From: JBNKDD01 sp050288085
GTDB lineage: Bacteria; Chloroflexota; Anaerolineae; Aggregatilineales; UBA3940
Reading direction: 5' to 3'
Assembly (NCBI GenBank): GCA_050288085.1
Contig: JBNKDD010000043.1
Location: forward strand, 1-29,372
DNA: 29,372 nt
The notes beneath the pieces are model-generated. The model saw only the letters and a program-made list of their open reading frames with translations. It was not told the origin of the DNA and made no database searches. Shown here piece after piece: positions 15,741-22,712 of this stretch; within the stretch, counting starts at the first letter, position 1, and the number at the start of each line of letters is the position of its first letter. Position numbers and translations under genes: made by a program.

Positions 15741-16735
15741 TCGGCTGCCTCCGTCATTTCAGTCTGCCGACGGATCAGGGAGACAAACGCCTCTTCCATC
15801 CGCGGCTCGATCTGGCGCATACCGGAGATCGTTATCCCCTGCTTGCCCAAAGCCTGTTCGACAGCCTGCTGCCCAGTCTCAAGCTCATCAACAAAAATAT
15901 GCAGCAGTTGCCCAAACGATTGGACTTCGTGAACGCCCGGTGTTTGCTGGAGAATTTTGCGAGCCTCCATCCGATTGCTAGGCAGGAACTCTAAAACCTG
16001 TCCGGGGACACGACCTTTGATCGCCGCTGGTGTGTCACATTCGATCAGGCTGCCTTCGTACATCAGCCCGACCCGTGAGCAGCGCTCAGCTTCATCCATA
16101 TAAGGCGTACTCACCACAATGGTGATCCCTTGAACATGTAAACTGGTCAGGATGTCCCAGAATTCCCGGCGTGATACCGGGTCAACACCGGTAGTCGGTT
16201 CATCAAGATAAATGATTTCCGGCTCGTGGATCAGGGTGCAGGCCAGCCCCAGCTTTTTCTGCATCCCACCGGAGAGCTGACCGGCCCGCCGTTTGCGGAA
16301 CTGGTTAAGCCGGGCAAATTCAAGCAGGCGGTTAATCCGCTCTTTGCGAACCGAGCGGGGCACGCCGAACACATCGGCGAAGAAGTTAATATTCTCGATG
16401 ACAGACAGGTCGCGGTACAGGCTGAATATCTGGGCCATATAACCGATCCGCTCTTTGATGGCTTCCGCCTCACGCACCGTATCAAACCCTGCCACAGAAG
16501 CACTCCCGGCAGTTGGGTCCATGATAGCGGCCAATAGGCGAAGGGTGGTGGTTTTGCCCGCACCATCCGGCCCGACCAGGCCGAACACCTCGCCTTTGTA
16601 GATGGTCAGGTCGAGATTCTGGACGGCCACCGTTTTGCCAAACTCACGGCGTAACCCTTTGATCTCGATAACCACCTTTGGTGGTCCTTCGGACGGGCCG
16701 TTTTTATGCTTAGGATTAGTGTTGTTTGTTTCCAT
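15737..16735 (-). CDS. ABC transporter ATP-binding protein with His-to-Pro switch residue (YbhF N-half-like)
   Basis: A 332-residue ABC-2-type ATPase. Walker A is GPDGAGKTT (55-63; Asp where Asn is usual), signature LSGGM (154-158) is close to consensus, and Walker B is EIIYLDEPTTGVD. The switch-loop histidine is replaced by Pro211 in VVSTPYMDEA. The N-terminal 20 residues are polar and probably disordered. It is the first gene after the palindrome-bearing promoter at 16752-16779. Together with the overlapping ATPase gene it corresponds to a split version of the tandem ATPase YbhF. I infer a heterodimer in which this subunit's ATP site is degenerate. Confidence 0.94.
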   Translation of the reverse strand: METNNTNPKHKNGPSEGPPKVVIEIKGLRREFGKTVAVQNLDLTIYKGEVFGLVGPDGAGKTTTLRLLAAIMDPTAGSASVAGFDTVREAEAIKERIGYMAQIFSLYRDLSVIENINFFADVFGVPRSVRKERINRLLEFARLNQFRKRRAGQLSGGMQKKLGLACTLIHEPEIIYLDEPTTGVDPVSRREFWDILTSLHVQGITIVVSTPYMDEAERCSRVGLMYEGSLIECDTPAAIKGRVPGQVLEFLPSNRMEARKILQQTPGVHEVQSFGQLLHIFVDELETGQQAVEQALGKQGITISGMRQIEPRMEEAFVSLIRRQTEMTEAAE

Positions 16736-16751
16736 CGAATTCTGTTTCTTT

Positions 16752-16779
16752 AATATAGACTGACCGGTCAGTCTAGAAA
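16752..16779 (-). promoter_or_regulatory. Candidate internal promoter for the ATPase-adaptor genes
   Basis: On the minus strand TTTCTA (16774-16779) and TATATT (16752-16757) are 16 nt apart, with the palindrome filling the spacer. The start of the ATPase gene is about 17 bp beyond the -10, so the leader would be very short. Confidence 0.4.
16756..16775. promoter_or_regulatory. TetR-type operator, perfect 20-bp palindrome
   Basis: tagactgaccggtcagtcta is a perfect palindrome placed between the candidate -35 and -10. Its half-site (AGACTGACC) matches that of the palindrome before tetR (TGAATGAAC) at six of nine positions, so the TetR protein encoded upstream is the likely ligand. Confidence 0.75.
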
Positions 16780-16805
16780 TAGTTTACATCAGTCGCTGAC
16801 AGGAG

Positions 16806-17903
16806 TCAATCTAAATTCTTACGGAATCTCACCGCGGCCAGGGCCAGGATGATGGCACAGAACACAGCCAGTGTCAGGATTTCAGACTGTAAGATCGAAA
16901 ATCCCACTCCCTTGAGCACAATCCCCCGGATAATAATCAGCATGTAGCGCAAGGGAACCACATAACTGAGAGCAGTTAGAGCCCAGGGCATAGCTTCCAG
17001 AGGAAAGAAAAAGCCAGATAAGAATATGGAGGGGAACAAGATTAAGAAGCCCATCAACATAGCTTCTTGCTGACTATTGGCGACAGTTGAGATTAGAATT
17101 CCAATACCAAGCGAGCCCAGTAAGAATAAGGCAGAAAGCGCCAGCAGCAGGCTCACACTGCCATTGATCGGCACCCCGAACCAGAATACCCCAATCACCA
17201 TCACTTCAATCAGATCGAGGAAGGAGAAAAAGACATAAGGGATGGTTTTACCCAGCACCAATTCTATTGAGCGGATGGGGGTTACCACCAACTGCTCCAT
17301 CGTACCCATCTCACGCTCGCGAACGATTGCCATTGAGGTGACGAGCGTTGCCAGGAATTGGAGGATCATGCCCATCAAGGCCGGGATCATGAAGTTCACG
17401 CTTTCCAGCCCAGGGTTATACCAGATGGTCGGACGTACCTCGATGCCCCCTCTCCGTAATGTCCCGTTAAAATTTTGAGCCTGGCCGGTTTGGAGAGCAG
17501 CCGCCATAATGCTGTTAGCGATAGTGGGATCAGAGCCATCAACGATCACGCCGACCTGCGTCTGCTCACCTCGCTTGAGCAGTTCGCCATACCGGGGAGG
17601 GATAATCAACGCCGCCCGTGCGCGGCCCTCATCAAGCAGGCGTTCCATCTCGGCTTCGCTGTCCACATATTCACCAATCACAAAATAACTGGTTGCGCCA
17701 TAGGCTTTGATCAGGTCCCGGCTTTCAACGCTGCGATCCCCATCAAAGATGATCAGGTTGATATCCTCGATATCCGTGGTAGCCGCATAACCCAACAAAA
17801 CCATCTGGATGATCGGGATCAGGAAAATCAATACCAGAGTGCGCGGATCGCGGATGATGTGCAAGAATTCTTTGCGCATGATAGCCAGCGTGCGGGCGTT
17901 CAT
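16806..17903 (-). CDS. ABC-2-type permease (YbhS/YbhR-like)
   Basis: A 365-residue ABC-2 permease. The start MNARTLAIMRKEFLHIIRDP follows AGGAAGG and overlaps the TGA of tetR (ATGA, 17900-17903); a longer reading frame from 17963 would use a start inside tetR with no ribosome-binding site. TM1 (TLVLIFLIPIIQMVLLGYA, about 21-40) precedes a large extracytoplasmic domain (about 42-175) and then five TM segments, with the ABC-2 signature region FPSIFLSGFFFPLEAMP. It is the only permease in the operon, so it should act as a homodimer with the two ATPases (inference). Its gene is separated from the ATPases by 70 bp holding an operator-bearing promoter. Confidence 0.94.
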   Translation of the reverse strand: MNARTLAIMRKEFLHIIRDPRTLVLIFLIPIIQMVLLGYAATTDIEDINLIIFDGDRSVESRDLIKAYGATSYFVIGEYVDSEAEMERLLDEGRARAALIIPPRYGELLKRGEQTQVGVIVDGSDPTIANSIMAAALQTGQAQNFNGTLRRGGIEVRPTIWYNPGLESVNFMIPALMGMILQFLATLVTSMAIVREREMGTMEQLVVTPIRSIELVLGKTIPYVFFSFLDLIEVMVIGVFWFGVPINGSVSLLLALSALFLLGSLGIGILISTVANSQQEAMLMGFLILFPSIFLSGFFFPLEAMPWALTALSYVVPLRYMLIIIRGIVLKGVGFSILQSEILTLAVFCAIILALAAVRFRKNLD

Positions 17904-18538
17904 TGTTTTCCTTCCTGGTTCAGCACACCATTGAGATAAACGTTGAGGAGCATCTCCCGCCATTGGTCGGAATCAATCGGGGGCAGAATCGGATTGTCAC
18001 CGGGCATAGCATATTGCATGGTCAGGATATAGCCGAACAGAGTACTCCCCAGCATGACCATCAAAGCCGCCGGGTGAAGGTCATTCCGAAAAGCCCCGTT
18101 ATGCTGGGCCTGTTTAATAACACCCAACGTATAAGGAATGAACGCACCGACCAGCTTCCGAAAGGTTGCCCCCTGAAATTCTTGAACATCGATAAACACC
18201 AACCCGATAAAATCCATATGTTCCAGAACCAGGTCAGGAATGTGCTGAAATATCGCCTGAACCAGATCAGGGCCAGCTTCGATTTGCTGAGACTGCAAGT
18301 TTTGGATTATCTCAATCACTTCTGGGTAAGGGCTGCGAGATTCGAGCAGGGCACGAAAAATATCCTCTTTGCTGCTAAAGTGGTTATAGATGCCGCCTAC
18401 CGCTATCCCGGCTTGTTGTGCAATCTGGCGCATGCTGGTGCCGTTATAACTTTGCGCCAGGAAAAGCTCCGAAGCAGCTTTCAGGATAGCTTGCCGGGTA
18501 CGTTCCCCACGTGAGAGTTGATCATCCTCGTTTGACAT
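17900..18538 (-). CDS. TetR-family transcriptional regulator of the exporter operon
   Basis: A 212-residue TetR/AcrR protein. The N-terminal DNA-binding domain has RTRQAILKAASELFLAQSYNGTSMRQIAQQAGIAVGGIYNHFSSKEDIFRALLE as the usual helix-turn-helix pattern (shown here by its order: RxxIL, TSMRQIA, AGIAVGGIYNHF, SKEDIF); the C-terminal ligand domain is variable. The gene is the first of the exporter unit, is translationally coupled to the permease, and has a promoter with a near-perfect palindrome just beyond its -10. I infer autorepression and control of the exporter by an unknown inducer, analogous to CecR/YbiH controlling ybhGFSR. Confidence 0.95.
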   Translation of the reverse strand: MSNEDDQLSRGERTRQAILKAASELFLAQSYNGTSMRQIAQQAGIAVGGIYNHFSSKEDIFRALLESRSPYPEVIEIIQNLQSQQIEAGPDLVQAIFQHIPDLVLEHMDFIGLVFIDVQEFQGATFRKLVGAFIPYTLGVIKQAQHNGAFRNDLHPAALMVMLGSTLFGYILTMQYAMPGDNPILPPIDSDQWREMLLNVYLNGVLNQEGKQ

Positions 18539-18564
18539 ATATCGTCCGTTATTTGCTAATATTT

Positions 18565-18584
18565 ATGAATGAACGTTCGTTCAT
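18565..18584. promoter_or_regulatory. TetR-type operator in the tetR promoter
   Basis: atgaatgaacgttcgttcat is an 18/20 match to its own complement, with perfect core GAACGTTC. It abuts the -10 on the downstream side, covering the expected transcription start. Binding there would repress tetR and the genes behind it. Confidence 0.75.
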
Positions 18585-18614
18585 ATTCTACCTCCAAAGG
18601 AGAGTTGGTGTCAA
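18585..18614 (-). promoter_or_regulatory. Promoter of the tetR-exporter operon
   Basis: On the minus strand a perfect TTGACA (18609-18614) is followed after 18 nt by TAGAAT (18585-18590). The tetR ATG is about 47 bp beyond. Confidence 0.7.
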
Positions 18615-18857
18615 GTTTTTATCGGGTTTGGAGTACAATCATGTTGAGTAAGAAGTTGCAAAGTCTATGATAGGGCTTCCCGGAGGGTTTGAAGCGATTG
18701 CTGCCGGGTTCGGTTAATTCCCGTTAGCTTCATTCCACAAACTCACCTATAATGAATTCGGCACCTAACAGACAATAGTTAGAAGCCGCTGTTTTATCGG
18801 AGCGAAAACAACAGCTATTCGTAATATTCCACTGAGCTATAGCACAGGTCAGGCACT
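18615..18857 (+). other. Intergenic region upstream of the kinase, with candidate -10
   Basis: With the tetR promoter region this makes 319 bp without a gene. A perfect TATAAT (18748-18753) lies 105 bp before the kinase ATG, with only a poor -35 (TTAGCT, 18724-18729) 18 nt upstream. I see no strong hairpin, ORF or repeat. GAGCTATAGCACAGGTCAGGC precedes the start without a clear Shine-Dalgarno sequence. Confidence 0.35.
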
Positions 18858-20663
18858 ATGAAAATCTTCGGGCGTTACCAGATCAAATCCCTGCTGGGAC
18901 AGGGTGGAATGGCGACTGTCCACCTGGCATATGATCCTCATTTTAAGCGTGATGTGGCGATCAAGGTTCTCCCCCGTGAGTTACTCCATGATCGGACTTT
19001 CCACAGCCGGTTTGAGCAGGAAGCTCAAACGATCGCTTTACTTGAGCATTATGCTATCGTCCCGGTCTATGACTATGGGAAACAGGATGGGCAACCTTTT
19101 CTTGTGATGCGGTATATGTCGGGCGGGTCGCTGACCGAACGGCTCAAGCAAGGCCCACTGGCCTTCGAGCAGATTGCGATCATTGCCGAGCGAATTGGCG
19201 CGGCCCTTGACCGGGCTCACAAAAAGGGGATCATCCACCGCGACGTTAAATTGAGCAACATCCTGTTTGATGGTGACGGTGACCCGTATCTCTCCGATTT
19301 TGGATTGGCCCGGCTGTCCGAAGTCAGCGCCCAATTGACGGGCAGCGGTATCGTTGGAACCCCGGCTTACATGGCTCCCGAAGTATCCGATCTGGGCGGG
19401 CTTACGCACCTGATCGATGTGTATGCGTTTGGTGTCGGGCTGTTCGAAATGCTGACCGGCAGACTGCCCTACGAAGCCGACACAGCCATCGGCATGTTGA
19501 TGGCCCACGCCGTCAAACCGATACCGGATGTGCAGGCACTGCGCCCCGAACTACCTGACACTGTTCAGGAAATTATTGATCGGGCTCTAGCAAAAGACCC
19601 TATGGATCGATATCAATCGGCAGGTGAGATCGCAGCCGACCTACAGGCCGTCCTCTTGCCAACCGGCCAGCATGCCGGATACCTGGCTCCTAACCGGGTG
19701 GATACCATCGAACAGACCCCGGTAGCCATCCCCACACCCCCTGATCAGATCGATCTGGCTACGACCACCCCGCTCCAATCCAGGCGGAAACATACCCTGA
19801 TCGGGCATACCGGCACCGTACACAGCGTGAGCTGGTCATCGGATAGCACAATACTGGCCTCCGGATCAGAAGATGCCACGATCATTCTATGGGATGCCGG
19901 GACAGGGACAAAAGCATTTACCCTTAATGAGCATCAGGATGCCGTACTCAGTGTGGCTTTTTCACCAACCGATCCCGCTTTAGTGTCCGGTTCAGCAGAT
20001 CGCACCGTCCGGCTGTGGAATGCCCAGGCCGGAAGCATTTTACATACTTTTTCCGGGCACAGCGCCGACGTGACCTGTGTCAACTGGTCACCAGATGGGA
20101 AATTGGTGGTTTCGGGATCATGGGATGGCAGTGTGCTGCTGTTCGATTTGCGCACCGCCAGCTTACTTCGCACATTGGCCCAGCACAGCACCGCTGTGAG
20201 CAGTCTGGCCTGGTCACCGGATGGCACGATGCTGGCCTGTGGGTTATGGGACGGAACCATCACCTTATGGGACACGAGAAAATACCAGCAGATCCGCACC
20301 CTGACCGCCCATACCCGTGATGTGGCAAGTGTGGCCTGGTCACCGGATGGCACGATGCTGGCCTCTGGCTCGGAAGATACAAACCTTAATGTATGTAACG
20401 CGAGAACCAGTGAGCGGCTCTTCTCTTTGAGGAGTCACGAAGAGGCAGTAACCAGCGTAACCTGGTCGCCGGATGGCAGCAAAATGGCTTCCGGGTCAGC
20501 CGATGATACCGTCATGATCTGGGATGCCGATTCAAGCCGGGTCTTACATACTTTGAGTGGGCATACTGCCGACGTCACATCGGTTGCCTGGTCGCCAGAT
20601 GGAACGATGATCGCCTCCGGGTCATCGGATAATCTGGCGATTCTCTGGAGCACCGATTTTTAA
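18858..20663 (+). CDS. Soluble Ser/Thr protein kinase fused to a seven-repeat WD40 propeller
   Basis: A 601-residue protein with an N-terminal Hanks-type kinase (about 6-270) and a C-terminal WD40 domain (about 315-601). Kinase motifs are GQGGMATVHLA (glycine loop, 14-24), Lys36 in VAIKVLP, the catalytic loop IHRDVKLSNIL (Asp129), SDFGLAR (Asp147) and GTPAYMAPE. All catalytic residues are present, so it should be active. A Pro/Thr linker (about 280-312) contains no membrane segment, unlike many bacterial PknB-type kinases, so the protein is probably cytoplasmic. Seven WD40 blades can be counted (each with GH or xH start, and W-x-D or equivalent end), giving one complete propeller for partner binding. 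Two blades share an identical 33-nt DNA stretch. Substrate unknown. Confidence 0.95.
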   Translation: MKIFGRYQIKSLLGQGGMATVHLAYDPHFKRDVAIKVLPRELLHDRTFHSRFEQEAQTIALLEHYAIVPVYDYGKQDGQPFLVMRYMSGGSLTERLKQGPLAFEQIAIIAERIGAALDRAHKKGIIHRDVKLSNILFDGDGDPYLSDFGLARLSEVSAQLTGSGIVGTPAYMAPEVSDLGGLTHLIDVYAFGVGLFEMLTGRLPYEADTAIGMLMAHAVKPIPDVQALRPELPDTVQEIIDRALAKDPMDRYQSAGEIAADLQAVLLPTGQHAGYLAPNRVDTIEQTPVAIPTPPDQIDLATTTPLQSRRKHTLIGHTGTVHSVSWSSDSTILASGSEDATIILWDAGTGTKAFTLNEHQDAVLSVAFSPTDPALVSGSADRTVRLWNAQAGSILHTFSGHSADVTCVNWSPDGKLVVSGSWDGSVLLFDLRTASLLRTLAQHSTAVSSLAWSPDGTMLACGLWDGTITLWDTRKYQQIRTLTAHTRDVASVAWSPDGTMLASGSEDTNLNVCNARTSERLFSLRSHEEAVTSVTWSPDGSKMASGSADDTVMIWDADSSRVLHTLSGHTADVTSVAWSPDGTMIASGSSDNLAILWSTDF

Positions 20664-20805
20664 AGTTCTGCGGTACCAATCACAAAAATACTCCTGTTTG
20701 CTTGCTTCAAGAATATTCTGAGCTCAGGGCTATCGACCTCCGCTAACGACTGAAGGTTGTCATGCGGGCTTGAAGCGATTGCCCTGCGCTTACTTTCAAG
20801 CTATC

Positions 20806-20834
20806 TTGACTTTTTGTTCTATGTTTGATATTAT
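20806..20834 (+). promoter_or_regulatory. Promoter of the second tetR gene
   Basis: TTGACT (20806-20811), a 17-nt spacer and TATTAT (20829-20834), followed directly by an inverted repeat. It lies 56 bp before the ATG. Confidence 0.65.
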
Positions 20835-20852
20835 ACTGAGCAGTAGCTCAGT
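20835..20852. promoter_or_regulatory. Inverted repeat, likely operator of the second TetR protein
   Basis: ACTGAGC and GCTCAGT are perfect 7-bp arms around AGTA, placed just after the -10 where a repressor would block the transcription start. Autoregulation by the TetR protein encoded next is inferred. Confidence 0.65.
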
Positions 20853-20890
20853 GAGTGACAAGTCAGCGAAAGTAGCTAAAAAAGAAATCA

Positions 20891-21487
20891 ATGGGAAAAC
20901 GAGCGAAAGCAAAACAACTCACCCGGAAAAACATACTCGATTCTGCGAAACAGGCTTTCATTGAGCATGGGTTTATGGCGCTCTCAACCGCTGATGTGGC
21001 GAAGAGTGCGGGAGTAGCACATGGCACGGTGTTTTTTCACTTTGAGAGTAAGGAAGTTCTACTCACAGAAATGCTCCAGCGGGAGTTATTGATCATCACC
21101 GATATGCTGAACGAACGGTTGTATGGTTCGGATGATATCGAAGAGATGCTGGTTACCTACCTTGACTCATTACAGGCTCAGGAACCCTTCTTTGCAATGA
21201 TGGCTCGTGAGACCCCGTTCTATTCACCAGAACTGCGGCGTGCTGTACTGGCGTATGAAGCCGCCAGCAGAAGCTATTTTTGCAGCGCACTTGAGCGCGA
21301 AATCGAAGCAGGGCGATGTAAGGATGTCAACATCACGACGACGATAGGCATTCTGTTTGGTGCCTTGAACTACTATCTGAGCATGCGTGACTCATTTTCG
21401 GATGGCGGCAGCGTAATCGCTGATAAGAAGCAAACCATCATAGAAACATTTATAGGATTGATTAGGAAGGATGTGAACAATGAATGA
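20891..21487 (+). CDS. TetR-family transcriptional regulator
   Basis: A 198-residue TetR/AcrR regulator. The N-terminal region has LTRKNILDSAKQAFIEHGF, then STADVAKSAGVAHGTVFFHF and SKEVLLTEML, a standard helix-turn-helix layout. The C-terminal domain is unassigned. It has its own promoter and operator-like repeat, and its last 8 nt overlap the ATG of a zinc-ribbon gene, so those two are cotranscribed. It is not similar in operator sequence to the exporter regulator. The Shine-Dalgarno sequence is weak (AAAGAAA). Target and ligand unknown; the adjacent zinc-ribbon protein is the only obvious partner gene. Confidence 0.93.
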   Translation: MGKRAKAKQLTRKNILDSAKQAFIEHGFMALSTADVAKSAGVAHGTVFFHFESKEVLLTEMLQRELLIITDMLNERLYGSDDIEEMLVTYLDSLQAQEPFFAMMARETPFYSPELRRAVLAYEAASRSYFCSALEREIEAGRCKDVNITTTIGILFGALNYYLSMRDSFSDGGSVIADKKQTIIETFIGLIRKDVNNE

Positions 21488-21749
21488 GATGAAGAGCTGT
21501 GAGAGTTGTGGAATGCCACTTCGGAACAAGGAAGACTTCGGCGGCGGTCGTGAGGATAACGTGTATTGCGTGCACTGCACTGATACCGATGGCAATCTCA
21601 AACCGTTCGAGGTGGTATTCGAAGGCATGAAGCAGTTTGCCTTGCAGTCAATGGGTGTCTCTGAAACCGAAGCTGTCAAAATGGCAAAAGAAGGTATGGC
21701 AAAGCTGCCAGCCTGGAAACACATCAAGGAATTGCACGAGGTCAACTGA
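21480..21749 (+). CDS. Small zinc-ribbon protein (PF12674-like)
   Basis: An 89-residue protein with a single N-terminal zinc ribbon: CESCGMPL (Cys8, Cys11) and YCVHC (Cys31, Cys34 approximately), and then a helical half (FEGMKQFALQSMGVSETEA) ending near LPAWK. This is the pattern of the small 'putative zinc ribbon' family of unknown function, often next to transcription regulators. AGGAAGG is found about 9 nt before the ATG. It overlaps the end of the tetR gene by 8 nt and is followed by a hairpin. A role as a metal-binding or regulatory accessory is inference. Confidence 0.85.
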   Translation: MNEMKSCESCGMPLRNKEDFGGGREDNVYCVHCTDTDGNLKPFEVVFEGMKQFALQSMGVSETEAVKMAKEGMAKLPAWKHIKELHEVN

Positions 21750-21839
21750 TAGCAATTCACAGGTTTCGTCGTCCAGTTATACGGGGTGAGTTCCGATGAT
21801 GGGCCTTGAGTAATGGAATACAAGAGATTATAGCGAGGC

Positions 21840-21871
21840 AATCCTGTGATATGAATCTTTATCACAGGATT
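21840..21871 (+). terminator. 11-bp hairpin after the tetR-zinc-ribbon unit
   Basis: Perfect 11-nt arms AATCCTGTGAT (21840-21850) and ATCACAGGATT (21861-21871) with a 10-nt loop, followed by CTCTCTATTTA. The T-run is poor, so intrinsic termination is moderately supported; it lies 41 bp before the next gene. Confidence 0.5.
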
Positions 21872-21911
21872 CTCTCTATTTAGCCGTATCTTATGAGTGG
21901 GAGTAGTGGTA

Positions 21912-22712
21912 ATGTCCATCAAGAAAGATATTGTTCTGCCTGATTTGCCGGAGAAAGCCTCCCCGGCCTTAGTCGTTGATCATGTGACGGATGTCTTTGA
22001 GCAGCACGCCAATCCGACCAATCAAGCGGGGACGGAGAAGTATATCCCAGGGCTTGATAAATCGTATGGCCTGTATATCCCACAGCTTCGCACGTTGGCA
22101 AAGCATGTTGCCCAAACCTATAAGAAGGATGCCAATTTCTGCCGGTCGATAGCCTTAGCAAGCTGGCCGCGCGGATCGCGTGAGCACCGGATGTTTGCCT
22201 TGCTGCTGCTCGACCAGGTTAAGCTCCCCCCGGCTGAAGCCTGGGAATTAGGGCTGCAACTGCTCCCGGATTTGCTAACCTGGGAAGACTGCGACCAACT
22301 GTGTGGAAGCACATTAGGACGGGCTTTAGCCGCCGATCCAGCCTACATGGACAAACTCGAAACCTGGCTGGACGACGAGAATTTCTGGGTGCGGCGAGCG
22401 GCATTGGTCAGCACATGTTTGCTGCGAAAAGGCAAATATGATGCGGAGTTAGCCCGCTCCCTCGATACACGGGCCTTGGCAATGTGTGAGGCATTGTTGG
22501 AAGATAAAGAACCCTACGTGCGCAAGGCGGTTGATTGGGCCACGCGGGAGGTACTGCGTCGTCATTATGACCTCGCCCACGATTGGCTGATCAGGCAGGC
22601 CGGGCGGGAGCTTCCAGGCTTCGCACGGAGCACGCTCAAACTCAGCGCCAAGAAGTTAACCGACGAAGACGGGGCGGTGTTCCTCAAAACATTGGAGGCG
22701 GCAGGCGGATGA
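21912..22712 (+). CDS. DNA alkylation repair glycosylase, AlkD-like
   Basis: A 266-residue all-helical HEAT-like protein of the AlkD family (PF08713 type). The four residues known to be important in Bacillus AlkD all have counterparts: Trp124 and Asp128 in LLTWEDCDQL, Arg161/162 in NFWVRRAAL and Trp209 in PYVRKAVDWATRE. It should excise cationic alkylated bases such as N3- or N7-alkylpurines without base flipping. The start (MSIKKD) is chosen because GGGAG lies 8 nt before this ATG; a GTG five codons earlier is the alternative. Its stop overlaps the next gene (ATGA, 22709-22712). It is the first gene of a three-gene unit I interpret as DNA repair. Confidence 0.85.
   Translation: MSIKKDIVLPDLPEKASPALVVDHVTDVFEQHANPTNQAGTEKYIPGLDKSYGLYIPQLRTLAKHVAQTYKKDANFCRSIALASWPRGSREHRMFALLLLDQVKLPPAEAWELGLQLLPDLLTWEDCDQLCGSTLGRALAADPAYMDKLETWLDDENFWVRRAALVSTCLLRKGKYDAELARSLDTRALAMCEALLEDKEPYVRKAVDWATREVLRRHYDLAHDWLIRQAGRELPGFARSTLKLSAKKLTDEDGAVFLKTLEAAGG

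Noticed and set aside
17904..17963. Extended N-terminus of the ABC permease
   Set aside because: The residues before MNARTLAIMRKEF are encoded inside tetR; the ATG at 17903 has AGGAAGG upstream and the usual overlap.
20206..20364. 33-nt identical direct repeat, considered as a mobile element or recombination site
   Set aside because: It is in frame inside two WD40 blades (WSPDGTML core) and is explained by the protein repeat.
18689..20782. Identical 13-nt TTGAAGCGATTGC on both sides of the kinase gene (18689-18701 and 20770-20782)
   Set aside because: In a 29-kb window several 13-mer matches are expected by chance and the flanks do not align, so it is not evidence for an inserted element.
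20770..20964. 64-codon plus-strand frame covering the second tetR promoter and start
   Set aside because: It contains the promoter, the operator and the tetR start in another frame and has no ribosome-binding site.
21392..21922. 176-codon minus-strand frame opposite the zinc-ribbon gene
   Set aside because: It covers two better supported genes, has no motif or ribosome-binding site and spans a hairpin.
22583..22708. Extended N-terminus of the second AlkD-like protein
   Set aside because: It lies within the first AlkD-like gene, is Arg/Gly-rich and lacks a ribosome-binding site; the ATG at 22709 has a typical overlap.
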